Assembly (NCBI GenBank): GCA_902493795.1
Contig: CABUQZ010000006.1
Coordinates: 1 to 64,000, forward strand
Reading direction: 5' to 3'
Source of the DNA: an uncultured Clostridium sp.
GTDB taxonomy: Bacteria; Bacillota_I; Bacilli_A; RF39; UBA660
DNA: 64,000 nucleotides
Position 1 is the first letter of the stretch. Every line of letters starts with the position of its first letter. Of this stretch, positions 42,425-51,083 are shown piece after piece. Position numbers and translations under genes: made by a program. The notes beneath the pieces were generated by a model, which was not told where the DNA came from, did no database searches, and was given only the letters and a program-made list of their open reading frames with translations.

Positions 42425-45082
42425 CTATCTCCTTTTACTTTTTATAAATTTAAATATTTCCATTACGATTAATATTGGTAAACTACACAAGAACATTAAG
42501 CACACATCGACAAATGGCATACTTTGAGTTCCTAAAATACTACTTAAGAAACTATTTTCCATAACAAATATTTGAAGTAATATTGATGAAGAAATACTAA
42601 ATACAATTAACCAGTTTCTTGAAATAGGCATCTTAAAAGCTGATATTTTTTCACTACGACAGTTAATAGCATGTAAGTTTTGCATAAATACCATAAGCAT
42701 CATAACGTATCCTCTTGCCATAGTTACATCCATATCTATTACATCGATTAAGAATATCCATAAAAGAAATACACTAATACCCATTGTAAGTCCAGCGCAG
42801 ACAACTTCTTGAAACATTAGTTTATCAAAAATTGATTCTTTTGGACTTCGAGGTTTTTCATCCATTATTTCTTTTTCTTCTCTTTCAAAAGAAAGCGATA
42901 TATCTTGTAGTCCATCTGTTACAATATTAAGCCATAAAAGTTGTACAGCAATAAGTGGAACAGGTAAACCTAAGAATATTGATAATGCAAAGAAGAATAC
43001 TTCAGAAAATCCACAAGATAATAATAAGTATACTACTTTTCTTATATTACTATAAGCATTTCTTCCTTCTTCAATACCATAGACAATTGATCTAAAGTCA
43101 TCATTAATAATTATCATTTTACTAGTTTCTTTAGCAACATCAGTACCACTTCCCATTGCAATACCAATAGAAGCAGCTTTAATTGCAGGAGCATCATTAA
43201 CACCATCTCCTGTAACAGCTATAAATTCACCTTGTCTTTTGTAAGACTCAACAATTGCAAGCTTTTGTAATGGAGTAACTCTTGTAAACACTTTTTTAGT
43301 TTTAATAAACTTATCAAAACTTCTTTCTCCCATAGCTTGATATTTTAAAACATCATCCCCAGTAGCAACGCTATCTAAACTATCACAAATATCAAGTTCT
43401 TTAGCAATAGAAAATGCGGTTAGTGGATGATCTCCTGTAACCATAACAACTTCAATACCAGCTTTTTTACACTTCATTACAGATTCTTTAGTCTCTTCTC
43501 TAATTGGATCGATAAATGCCACAAGTCCCACAAAAACCATCTTAGGTATATCACTTTCTTTAACATTACTACCCTTAGGTAAATCAGTTATTTTACGTGA
43601 TTTAGCAAGAGCAATTACACGATACCCAGAAGAAGCTAAGGAATCATTTTTCTTCATTATAGAATCAATATCAAGTGGCTTAATTCTATCATTAGCATAC
43701 ATCGAATCACAAAAAGACAAAACAACTTCTAAAGAGCCTTTAACAGTGCAATAATTATTTTCCCACTCTTCATAAAAAACAGCTGAATATTTCTTTTCTG
43801 ATTCATAAGGAATTCTTTTTAAAACTTTATAAGATTCACCAATATTTAATTTTTCTCCTAAAGCAAGAAAGGCTATATCAATAGAATCACCACTACTTGT
43901 CCATTTACCATTAACTTTCTTTAATCTTGCTTCATTGTTTACAACACCAAGTTTAGCTATATTAACAGCATCATTAATACTAGCACCATTCTTTTCTATT
44001 ACTTTTCCATCACCATTATAACCAATTCCTTCTACTTCAAAAGTAGTACCATCTGCCATAACAATTTTTTTAGCAGTTTGCTCATTTACAGTAAGTGTTC
44101 CAGTCTTATCAGTTGCAATTACCGTACAACTTCCTAAACTTTCTACAGAATTAAGTTTTTTAACTACTACATTTTTCTTTGCCATTCTTCTTGAACCAAT
44201 AGTAAGAGCAAGTGTTAAGGCAAGTGGAAGACCTTCTGGCATAGCAGAAACAGAAAGAGCCACAACAGAGATAAACACATCTTCTATTCTCTCACCTTTT
44301 ACTATCATTATTATTGTTATAATAATTGCAATTACTAAAACCAAAAGTGTAATTTGTTTAGAAAGTTTTTCCATTCTAATAGTAAGTGGAGACTTCTCAC
44401 TTTTTGTCTCTACCACTTTAGTAGAAATCTTACCTATTTCTGTATTTGAACCTGTTTCTACAACAATACACTTTCCTCTTCCAGTAACAACAGAAGTACC
44501 ACCAAATACCATATTATTTCTATCTGAAAGCCCAGTACTAGTCATCACAACATCCTGTGACTTTGAAACAGCAACAGATTCACCTGTAAGAACAGATTCA
44601 TCAATAGTTAAATTAGAAGACTCAATTATTCTTAAATCACCAGATACTTTATCACCTGACTCTAATAAGACAATATCACCAACTACCAAATCAACTGAAT
44701 CAACAATTTTTTCTTTACCATCTCTTATTACTTTAGTTTTAACTTTAACAAGTTTTTGTAAACTATCTGCTTCTCTTTCTGCACTCCACTCTTGAACTGC
44801 CCCTAATATAATATCAAATAATATTATAAAAATGATAGCCACTCCATCAACGACTTCACCAGCTAAGAAAGATATAATAGCAGCTACAATCATAACTAGA
44901 ACAATAGCACTACAAAATTGTAAAAAGAATATTTTTATAAAACTATCTTTCTTTTCTTTAGGAAGTATATTCTTCCCGTTTTTCAAAAGTCTTTCTTTGA
45001 CTTCTTGAGAGCTAAGTCCATCATTACCACTACCAGTATACTTATAAACTTCATCAATATTTAAAGAATGCCAATTATTCAT
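42425..45082 (-). CDS. P-type calcium-transporting ATPase
   Basis: 885 residues in the order of a PMCA/SERCA-like IIA/IIB pump: N-terminal cation-ATPase domain (WHSLNIDEVYKYTGSG), actuator motif LTGESV, transmembrane PEGLPLAL (ion-site helix 4), phosphorylation site DKTGTLT (Asp near 323), KGSLEVVL in the nucleotide domain, GDGVNDAPA hinge and a C-terminal six-helix bundle with FSLSFEREEKEIMDEKPR. It expels Ca2+ at the cost of ATP. It is nine bases after the GT2 gene and six before mscS. AAGGAGATAAT precedes the ATG. Confidence 0.92.
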   Translation of the reverse strand: MNNWHSLNIDEVYKYTGSGNDGLSSQEVKERLLKNGKNILPKEKKDSFIKIFFLQFCSAIVLVMIVAAIISFLAGEVVDGVAIIFIILFDIILGAVQEWSAEREADSLQKLVKVKTKVIRDGKEKIVDSVDLVVGDIVLLESGDKVSGDLRIIESSNLTIDESVLTGESVAVSKSQDVVMTSTGLSDRNNMVFGGTSVVTGRGKCIVVETGSNTEIGKISTKVVETKSEKSPLTIRMEKLSKQITLLVLVIAIIITIIMIVKGERIEDVFISVVALSVSAMPEGLPLALTLALTIGSRRMAKKNVVVKKLNSVESLGSCTVIATDKTGTLTVNEQTAKKIVMADGTTFEVEGIGYNGDGKVIEKNGASINDAVNIAKLGVVNNEARLKKVNGKWTSSGDSIDIAFLALGEKLNIGESYKVLKRIPYESEKKYSAVFYEEWENNYCTVKGSLEVVLSFCDSMYANDRIKPLDIDSIMKKNDSLASSGYRVIALAKSRKITDLPKGSNVKESDIPKMVFVGLVAFIDPIREETKESVMKCKKAGIEVVMVTGDHPLTAFSIAKELDICDSLDSVATGDDVLKYQAMGERSFDKFIKTKKVFTRVTPLQKLAIVESYKRQGEFIAVTGDGVNDAPAIKAASIGIAMGSGTDVAKETSKMIIINDDFRSIVYGIEEGRNAYSNIRKVVYLLLSCGFSEVFFFALSIFLGLPVPLIAVQLLWLNIVTDGLQDISLSFEREEKEIMDEKPRSPKESIFDKLMFQEVVCAGLTMGISVFLLWIFLIDVIDMDVTMARGYVMMLMVFMQNLHAINCRSEKISAFKMPISRNWLIVFSISSSILLQIFVMENSFLSSILGTQSMPFVDVCLMFLCSLPILIVMEIFKFIKSKRR

Positions 45083-45091
45083 ATTATCTCC

Positions 45092-46603
45092 TTAACTATT
45101 TATTAATTTATTTAATAAATCAAACATATCTTTATCATTAATGATATGTTCATTTTCTAATACTTTAAAATTCTTTATTATAGTTATCATAATTATTTCA
45201 TAACTTTTTGCAAGTAGAGGAAAATCTTCTTTTTTTATCGATTTATAACTACCAATTATTTCCTTAAGTGAATCATATAATAAATACTTCATTCTTTTTT
45301 TATTACCATTACTTAAAGAATAAATTGAAGCTTTTATAAAATAGTCATGCAGTTTTATAGAATCAACTTTTTTATAAGATGTTGTAGAAGATCCTACTGT
45401 ACCTGCATTTCTTTTATCCCACACATACACTGCACCAGGTACATAATAAAAAGTTTCACAATAAGAAAACAATGTTGGCGAGTACGCAGAATCTTCATAA
45501 TAACTAAACTCTGGAAACTTAACTTTTTTAGCAATACTAGTTTTTACTATTTTATCCCATACTGCACAAAAATACATATTCGTATTTTTCCCTTTATTAT
45601 TAAATACATCTTCGTACGAATATAAATATTCATCTTGATTATTCTTTGTAAAATCTATACAAGTTGAAACTTTTCCACTACTTTCTTTGATTATTGTTTT
45701 AAATATAACCATATCAGGCTTATTATATTTTTTTACTGCATCAAATGACTTTTCATAAGAATATGGATGTATAAAATCATCATTATCCATAAACTGCGTG
45801 TATTCTCCATCTGCCATTTCAAGTCCAATATTTCTAGCATGTGATACTCCGAAATTTTCTGTATGAACTACTCTAAATTTAGATGGATATGTATCTTTAT
45901 ACCAATTGCATATTTCTAAGCTTGAATCAAAGGACCCATCATCTACTAATATCACATCAACATTATCATAACTAGATAATAATATCGAATCAAGACATCT
46001 AGGTAAAAAAAGTTGAGAATTATATACAGGAACAATTACCGATAAATCAACTTTTTTTCTTAAAGGTAAAATATTTTTATTAAACGAGCACTCAAAACAA
46101 TTTGATTTTGCAACTAAAACTAAATGATCATCAACATTTTTATAGCCTTCAATATAATAAGTTTTTCCTAATACTAATTTATTAGTATTAACCATAAAAT
46201 CATTAGTTTTTAATATAACCTTACTAAAGTTTTCATTCTTTTCAAAAATAATATAACTATCATACACTTCATCTGTTTGAAAAGATAATGATATACCTTG
46301 AAATGATTTAACAACTTTAACGTCAATTATATCTAAATCACAAGAGTAAAATGAAAATGAATCACTCTCATATGCTATTATTTCTTTTTCATTATATTCT
46401 TGCACAGCTACTACTTTAAATTTATTATATTGTAAGTAATTATCTTTTTTCATACTAAATATTTCGTCATTCAAAATAGTTAAAACATCATAATTGAAAA
46501 TATTATTTTCTCCCATAAGATAATAATTATATTTTTTTTCTTTTTCAAATGAAAAAACGAATGATTCACTATCTTCAAAAACAACATTTATTTTTTTATC
46601 CAT
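45092..46603 (-). CDS. Family 2 glycosyltransferase with extra N-terminal domain
   Basis: 503 residues. The C-terminal ~320 residues are a GT-A fold: DLSVIVPVYNSQLFLPRCLDSIL (about 187-210), VILVDDGSFDSS, NFGVSHARNIGLEMADGEYTQFMDNDDF (DxD-like DND). The N-terminal ~180 residues form a beta-rich region with no recognised family. There are no membrane helices, so it acts in the cytoplasm on a lipid or protein acceptor. It is the first gene of the operon GT2-ATPase-MscS-pilin. Glycosylation of the pilin-like protein or a surface polymer is a possible link, not shown. AGAGGTATTCT precedes the ATG. Confidence 0.85.
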   Translation of the reverse strand: MDKKINVVFEDSESFVFSFEKEKKYNYYLMGENNIFNYDVLTILNDEIFSMKKDNYLQYNKFKVVAVQEYNEKEIIAYESDSFSFYSCDLDIIDVKVVKSFQGISLSFQTDEVYDSYIIFEKNENFSKVILKTNDFMVNTNKLVLGKTYYIEGYKNVDDHLVLVAKSNCFECSFNKNILPLRKKVDLSVIVPVYNSQLFLPRCLDSILLSSYDNVDVILVDDGSFDSSLEICNWYKDTYPSKFRVVHTENFGVSHARNIGLEMADGEYTQFMDNDDFIHPYSYEKSFDAVKKYNKPDMVIFKTIIKESSGKVSTCIDFTKNNQDEYLYSYEDVFNNKGKNTNMYFCAVWDKIVKTSIAKKVKFPEFSYYEDSAYSPTLFSYCETFYYVPGAVYVWDKRNAGTVGSSTTSYKKVDSIKLHDYFIKASIYSLSNGNKKRMKYLLYDSLKEIIGSYKSIKKEDFPLLAKSYEIIMITIIKNFKVLENEHIINDKDMFDLLNKLINS

Positions 46604-46680
46604 AGAATACCTCTAGTATTATTTGTACTAAAAATAATATAACATATTAACAAATATAATGATAGTCATTAAGTCAAAAA

Positions 46681-46699
46681 AAAAGAGCCAAGCTCTTAA
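46681..46699 (-). terminator. Terminator after the WXG100 pair
   Basis: AAGAGC-TTG-GCTCTT on the minus strand, followed by nine Ts. It ends the transcript carrying the two WXG100 genes that finish at 46715. Confidence 0.8.
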
Positions 46700-46714
46700 T
46701 TTATTAATGCGAAA

Positions 46715-47035
46715 CTATGCTGCTGCATCGTAACTGTTGTTAAGCAATTCGTTTGCTTTTTCTTCAATCTTCTTATCAGCATTTTCATAAGCTGCAGCTG
46801 TATTATCTAAGAAAGTTGCATAATTGTTAATTGCAGTATAGAAATCAGAAAATTTAGCAGATAAACTTGTATATCTAGCTCTTAAATTTTCAGCTGCTGC
46901 ACTTTCCCATGAAGCTGCTGTTCCATTAATTGTTTGAGTTGCTTCATCAAGAGTAGCACTCATATCATTAACATTTTTTCTCAATGAACTTGACGCATTA
47001 CGTAATTCAACTGAGTTTACTTGCATTCCATCCAT
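46715..47035 (-). CDS. WXG100-family type VII secretion protein
   Basis: 106 residues with two helices around the SWESAAAEN turn (WXS form) near residue 42. The C-terminal helix has YENADKKIEEKANEL. The N-terminal VNSVELRNASSSLRKNV helix is typical of ESAT-6-like proteins exported as dimers through EssC. AAGGAGGAATATTGA precedes the ATG. It is the second gene of a pair and shares a strong promoter with the first. Which partner it dimerises with is inferred from adjacency. Confidence 0.85.
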   Translation of the reverse strand: MDGMQVNSVELRNASSSLRKNVNDMSATLDEATQTINGTAASWESAAAENLRARYTSLSAKFSDFYTAINNYATFLDNTAAAYENADKKIEEKANELLNNSYDAAA

Positions 47036-47063
47036 TCAATATTCCTCCTTTATTATATTCAAA

Positions 47064-47354
47064 CTATAAGTTACTAGCTTGTTGAGCTATTTCTGCTTGT
47101 AACTTCTCTAAACTATTAGCTGTCTCTTGTAAGAAAACACCATAGTTACCAATAACCTGTCCTAAAGCATTGATATTCTCTTTGTATCCATTTACTGTAT
47201 TAGCAAATTGAACATTATCTGCACCTTTCCAGTTATTTTGTAATGTGTCTACAGTCTCATATAGACTCTTAACAGATCCAAGATAAGATTCAGCATTTCC
47301 TACTAAACTCTTTCCTGCAGTTCTGATTTCTTCTGGGCTTGCCTTTAAAACCAT
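47064..47354 (-). CDS. WXG100-family type VII secretion protein
   Basis: 96 residues: helix-turn-helix with NNWKGADN (WXG) near residue 42. The first helix is PEEIRTAGKSLVGNAESYL and the second ends LQAEIAQQASNL. It is encoded 28 bases before its neighbour and is preceded by a near-perfect AAGGAGGTGAATATAA site. A consensus promoter (TTGACA-17-TACGAT) lies about 65 bases upstream, so this pair is likely highly expressed. The best candidate for an EsxA-type substrate of the EssC at 52986. Confidence 0.87.
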   Translation of the reverse strand: MVLKASPEEIRTAGKSLVGNAESYLGSVKSLYETVDTLQNNWKGADNVQFANTVNGYKENINALGQVIGNYGVFLQETANSLEKLQAEIAQQASNL

Positions 47355-47420
47355 TTATATTCACCTCCTTGAATATATATAAATAGGTAGAACATTTAGC
47401 CTCACTATTCTTATGTATTA

Positions 47421-47449
47421 ATCGTAGTATATTTTTCTATTTTTGTCAA
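47421..47449 (-). promoter_or_regulatory. Promoter of the WXG100 pair
   Basis: Perfect -35 TTGACA (47444-47449), 17 bases, -10 TACGAT (47421-47426) on the minus strand, followed by a leader of about 60 bases. It separates this pair from the rest of the type VII operon. Confidence 0.7.
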
Positions 47450-47493
47450 TTTTTTTTAAAAATTATAACAACATTTTACATTAATTTTTTTTC

Positions 47494-47808
47494 TTATTGA
47501 TTTTGAGAAGTTGTATCGTTAGGTACAGAAATTTTGCTAAGTTGATCAGCTAATTCTTTTTTGAAGGCAACTTCCTCGTCGTCAACAAAACCTTTATAGA
47601 ATACTCTGTCTATTTGATCATGGTTAAACACACAAACCTCTTCATAGTTTAAAAATCCTTCTGGATAAACACATCCACTATAATCGAAAATACTATCTCC
47701 AGTTTGTGGTGACATACTAGCAAAACCAGTAATCATAATTCTTTTTTCTGCATTTTTCAATAAAACTACAGTACCAATAGGTAAATATTTTTCTCCAATT
47801 TCATTCAT
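47494..47808 (-). CDS. DUF4176 type VII-associated protein
   Basis: 104 residues. The pattern KYLPIGTVVLLKNAEKRIMITGFA, then DYSGCVYPEGF, then VCVFNHDQIDRVFYKGFVDDEEVAF is characteristic of the DUF4176 family, which is repeatedly encoded with LXG/WXG proteins in Firmicutes and whose role is not settled. No signal peptide. The start at 47808 (MNEIGEKY) follows GGAGGAAAGTAAA. An earlier ATG at 47823 has no ribosome site. It is 22 bases after the large low-complexity substrate gene and precedes the WXG100 pair promoter. Confidence 0.8.
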   Translation of the reverse strand: MNEIGEKYLPIGTVVLLKNAEKRIMITGFASMSPQTGDSIFDYSGCVYPEGFLNYEEVCVFNHDQIDRVFYKGFVDDEEVAFKKELADQLSKISVPNDTTSQNQ

Positions 47809-47830
47809 TTTACTTTCCTCCATTTATTAT

Positions 47831-50437
47831 TTATACTTCTTTGTCAAGAGCTTTTCTTTCGTTATATTCATCTACTAAAGCACCAATTACACTATATTCT
47901 TTTTGTCCATTAACTGTCGGCGTAGGTACTGTTGGTGTTGATGTAGTTGGTGTTGGAACAGTTGGCGTTGATGTAGTTGGCGTAGGAACAGTTGGTGTTG
48001 GAACAGTTGGCGTTGGCACAATCGGTGTAGGCCCATAAGAACTAGCATCAAGTCTACCAATTGTATAAACGTTATCAGTAAATTGATTCCATCCATCAGG
48101 AGTATTTCCTAAACCTTGCTGTCCAAAATATCTTGCACCATTTTCTGCATTCTGATACCAATTGCCATTCTGCTTTAAAGGAATATTAGAACCACCATAC
48201 ATTCTATCCGCAACATTAGCTGTAGAATCCATCCACAATTGTTGTGCTCTTGCTATATCATCAGGGCTATCAAATGCATCAAGTAATCCATACTGATCAA
48301 TTTTTGCAAGATTACGTTGAGCCTCATTATAAGACATCTTGTTAGCATCAGTTACACCATACATTCCACGTTCAGATACACTACCATTAGAAGCATTTAC
48401 AGGATTACCATTTGCTGGTGTACTTCCTCCACCATTAGCTGGACTACCAATTGGTTGACTTTCATTTACTGGAGTACTTCCTCCACCATTTGTAGAACTA
48501 CCAATTGGTTGGCTTTCATTTGCTGGTGTGCTTCCGCCACCGTTTCCTCTATTTGCAGACCTACCAATTGGTTGACTTTCATTTGCTGGTGTGCTTCCGC
48601 CACCGTTTCCTCTATTTGCAGACCTACCAATTGGTTGGCTTTCATTTGATGGTGTACTTCCGCCACCATTTCCTCCATTTGCTGAAGTACCATTTGATTG
48701 GCCACCATTGTTTTGACCACCATTATTTTGGGCTCCATTATTCTGTGCGCCATTGTTTTGGCCGCCATTGTTTTGGCCGCCATTATTTTGGGCTCCATTG
48801 TTTTGGCCACCATTGTTTTGGCCACCATTGTTTTGGCCACCATTGTTTTGGCCACCATTATTTTGGGCTCCATTGTTTTGGCTACCATTGTTTTGGCCAC
48901 CATTATTTTGGGCTCCATTGTTTTGGCCACCATTGTTTTGGCCACCATTGTTTTGGGCTCCATTGTTTTGAGCTCCATTAGAAGCATTGCCACGTCTAAA
49001 CCTACTAGCAATTGAATTTTTTGCTTTTCCTAAAGCTTGTCCAGGTTTAGCAACTGCACTGGCAACATTATCGACAACTTTAGTAGAAAGTGCATCAGCT
49101 TTAGCATCCAAAGCACCCATCTTTTGCCACATAGAAGTTCTAGCAAGTTTTGAACCGCCAATTAATTTAGAACCACCAGTCATCAAATGTCCCATTCCTC
49201 TTAATGGGCTAGCTGCAATGTTAATAGCTTTGTTAACAACAGTCCCAGGGAAATGTTTTCCTTTAAGTGCACTAGACCAACCATTACCAAATTTAGTACC
49301 AGCTGCTTTTGAAAGAGCACTGTAAGCTTTTCCAAAAACAGTAGTCGATCCAGTTCCAGTTGCCCAAGTAGAAAATTTAGATGCTAATGCTTTTCCAAAA
49401 TGTCCTAAAGCATAACTAGATAGTCCAACAACTGAACCAGTTCCAATTGCACCCCAAATGTTTTCTCCTCCACTCGCTTGTAACGATGATTCCATCGAAC
49501 TACCAGCAACAGAAACAGCAGATACAATAGCACCTCCACCAGTCATCCACAATGCACCATGTGCAACTGTAGAACCAACTAATTTTCCAGCATTTCTATA
49601 CCCATCATCGTGAAGTCCCAAAGTATCACTAACCCAATCAGCAGCTCCACCAACAATGTCCTTAGCAGCAAAATTAGCAATTGATTTACCAGCGTCGTGA
49701 TCAAACAATGAAACAACACCAGCAACTAAAGTAGCTCCAGTATCAAGAACACCTTCACCAACTTTAAATACGCCTTCTACTGCTCCAACGGTCAAAGAAC
49801 CAACTTTAGTAAATATATTTGATGTATAAACAGGATTCTCTTTTTCCCATACATCTGGACTAAAGTTATAATTATCATCATAAGTGACATTATTACCTAA
49901 AGATCCACCAGCATGCATATTACCAGCAACACCAAAAGCAACAGAATTAATTGCATTTGACATAGATGTTAGTTGGGCTTCACCTTTTTTATTTAATCTA
50001 TCTATCTCTCTATTAGCTTCAGCTATTTTCTTAGAATCGCCATCACGCCATTCCTCATTAAAGAATCCTTTGATTTCATTCCAAACACGTTCCCACCAAC
50101 CAGGATTCCAATTTACTCCTTCTGCTCTTAGTTCTTCAATTCTTTTACAATATGATTCAACTTCATCACAATTACTAAACAATGCATTTAAATCACCTTC
50201 AACGTGTGATTTAACCCTTTGAATAGCATCATTTGATAAAACTAAGCAAGATTTAGCTTCAGTTACTTGGGCATCACTAGATGCTGAAGATAGTCCATCT
50301 ACAGAAGTCTCAACTAGCTTAGATGCCAAATTTAATGATTCAGAAATAGCACTCTGAGTTGTCTTCATACCACTTATACTAGGGTAAACATCATGAAGAG
50401 ACTTTAACTTGCTAGACATTTGATTTAATTCAGCCAT
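47831..50437 (-). CDS. Large low-complexity presumed type VII substrate
   Basis: 868 residues, no signal peptide. The N-terminal ~160 residues are helical with NWNPGWWERVWNEIKGFF. A glycine/alanine-rich, partly hydrophobic core (about 165-430) contains repeated GxxxG-like segments. Then follow about 19 pentads of the form NNGGQ/NNGAQ (encoded by 15-bp units at about 48700-48980), five ~20-residue copies of NGGGSTPxNESQPIGRSA, a ~125-residue globular region (SYNEAQRNLAKIDQYGLLDAFD, NGNWYQNAENGARYFGQ) and VPTPTVPTPT-type tails. Located inside the EssC/WXG100 operon. A secreted wall-spanning substrate is likely. Function unknown. Confidence 0.65.
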   Translation of the reverse strand: MAELNQMSSKLKSLHDVYPSISGMKTTQSAISESLNLASKLVETSVDGLSSASSDAQVTEAKSCLVLSNDAIQRVKSHVEGDLNALFSNCDEVESYCKRIEELRAEGVNWNPGWWERVWNEIKGFFNEEWRDGDSKKIAEANREIDRLNKKGEAQLTSMSNAINSVAFGVAGNMHAGGSLGNNVTYDDNYNFSPDVWEKENPVYTSNIFTKVGSLTVGAVEGVFKVGEGVLDTGATLVAGVVSLFDHDAGKSIANFAAKDIVGGAADWVSDTLGLHDDGYRNAGKLVGSTVAHGALWMTGGGAIVSAVSVAGSSMESSLQASGGENIWGAIGTGSVVGLSSYALGHFGKALASKFSTWATGTGSTTVFGKAYSALSKAAGTKFGNGWSSALKGKHFPGTVVNKAINIAASPLRGMGHLMTGGSKLIGGSKLARTSMWQKMGALDAKADALSTKVVDNVASAVAKPGQALGKAKNSIASRFRRGNASNGAQNNGAQNNGGQNNGGQNNGAQNNGGQNNGSQNNGAQNNGGQNNGGQNNGGQNNGGQNNGAQNNGGQNNGGQNNGAQNNGAQNNGGQNNGGQSNGTSANGGNGGGSTPSNESQPIGRSANRGNGGGSTPANESQPIGRSANRGNGGGSTPANESQPIGSSTNGGGSTPVNESQPIGSPANGGGSTPANGNPVNASNGSVSERGMYGVTDANKMSYNEAQRNLAKIDQYGLLDAFDSPDDIARAQQLWMDSTANVADRMYGGSNIPLKQNGNWYQNAENGARYFGQQGLGNTPDGWNQFTDNVYTIGRLDASSYGPTPIVPTPTVPTPTVPTPTTSTPTVPTPTTSTPTVPTPTVNGQKEYSVIGALVDEYNERKALDKEV
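48690..48980. repeat. Tandem 15-bp repeat encoding NNGGQ pentads
   Basis: About 19 copies of a 15-bp unit (CCATTGTTTTGGCCG-type on the + strand, with GCT variants giving Ala). Its length is a multiple of three, so the frame is preserved, and copy number may change by slippage. Confidence 0.85.
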
Positions 50438-50456
50438 ATAAAATCATCTCTCCCTT

Positions 50457-50777
50457 CTATTCAACTACACCATATGAATCAGCATTAGACTCTACAGAAG
50501 TAATTTGACTTTCATCTTCTTCTGAATATTTACTAATAACAGTATTTAAAAATGCAGCATACTTTTGATTTTGTTCATTAACAGTATCAAAAACCTTTTG
50601 AAAATTTTCAACAGCTCCTAACACTGTATCACTAGCTTCTCCTTCCCAAATAGTCTTGGCATTAGTAGTAGCATCCTTTATTGAATTCAATAAAGTTTCC
50701 ATCTTACCCATTTCACCTTTAAACTGATTAAGAAGTGAAGAAAGCTCTTGTGACGTTATTTTTATATTTTCTGCCAT
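50457..50777 (-). CDS. WXG100-family type VII secretion protein
   Basis: 106 residues, helical, turn at IWEGEASD (WXG form) near residue 43, then a second helix FQKVFDTVNEQNQKYAAFLNTV and an acidic tail. It lies two bases after its partner (50780) and 20 bases before the large substrate gene. AGGAGGGTAATC is the ribosome site. The tail ends without a clear YxxxD/E signal. Confidence 0.85.
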   Translation of the reverse strand: MAENIKITSQELSSLLNQFKGEMGKMETLLNSIKDATTNAKTIWEGEASDTVLGAVENFQKVFDTVNEQNQKYAAFLNTVISKYSEEDESQITSVESNADSYGVVE

Positions 50778-50779
50778 GA

Positions 50780-51070
50780 TTACCCTCCTAATATTGAATA
50801 GAACTTAGCACATCTATTATCATAATTAACAGAGCTATTCTTTACTACATTACCAAATTGTAATAAAGCCTGTTCAATTGATTTTAAGTTAGTAGTATAA
50901 CTAGATGCATTTGATATGAAGTTTTTAGCATCATATCCATCCCATCCACTTTCTATAGAAGAAATCACTTCATTCATAGAAGCAATAAGTGCTGTTAGTT
51001 CACTCGCTTTTGCTTCTAAATCTTCACCATATTTTTTTAAATCTTCAGTTTTAACAATTATCTTCGACAT
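50780..51070 (-). CDS. WXG100-family type VII secretion protein
   Basis: 96 residues with SGWDGYDAKN (WXG) near residue 42 between two helices. It ends FYSILGG. It is preceded by AGGAGGTTAGGTT and followed two bases later by its partner. This pair is distinct from the pair at 46715-47354 and probably forms its own heterodimer. Confidence 0.85.
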   Translation of the reverse strand: MSKIIVKTEDLKKYGEDLEAKASELTALIASMNEVISSIESGWDGYDAKNFISNASSYTTNLKSIEQALLQFGNVVKNSSVNYDNRCAKFYSILGG

Positions 51071-51083
51071 AACCTAACCTCCT

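Noticed and set aside
48690..48980. Possible CRISPR array because of regular short repeats
   Set aside because: The units are 15 bp, contiguous with no unique spacers, and in frame within a coding gene.
48505..49015. Long + strand open frames (FGHHCFGHHYFG-, LATIVLATIVLA- and FWPPLFWPPLFW-type) over the NNGGQ region
   Set aside because: They are mirror frames of a stop-free 15-bp repeat. The minus-strand gene in the type VII operon has ribosome site and context; the others do not.
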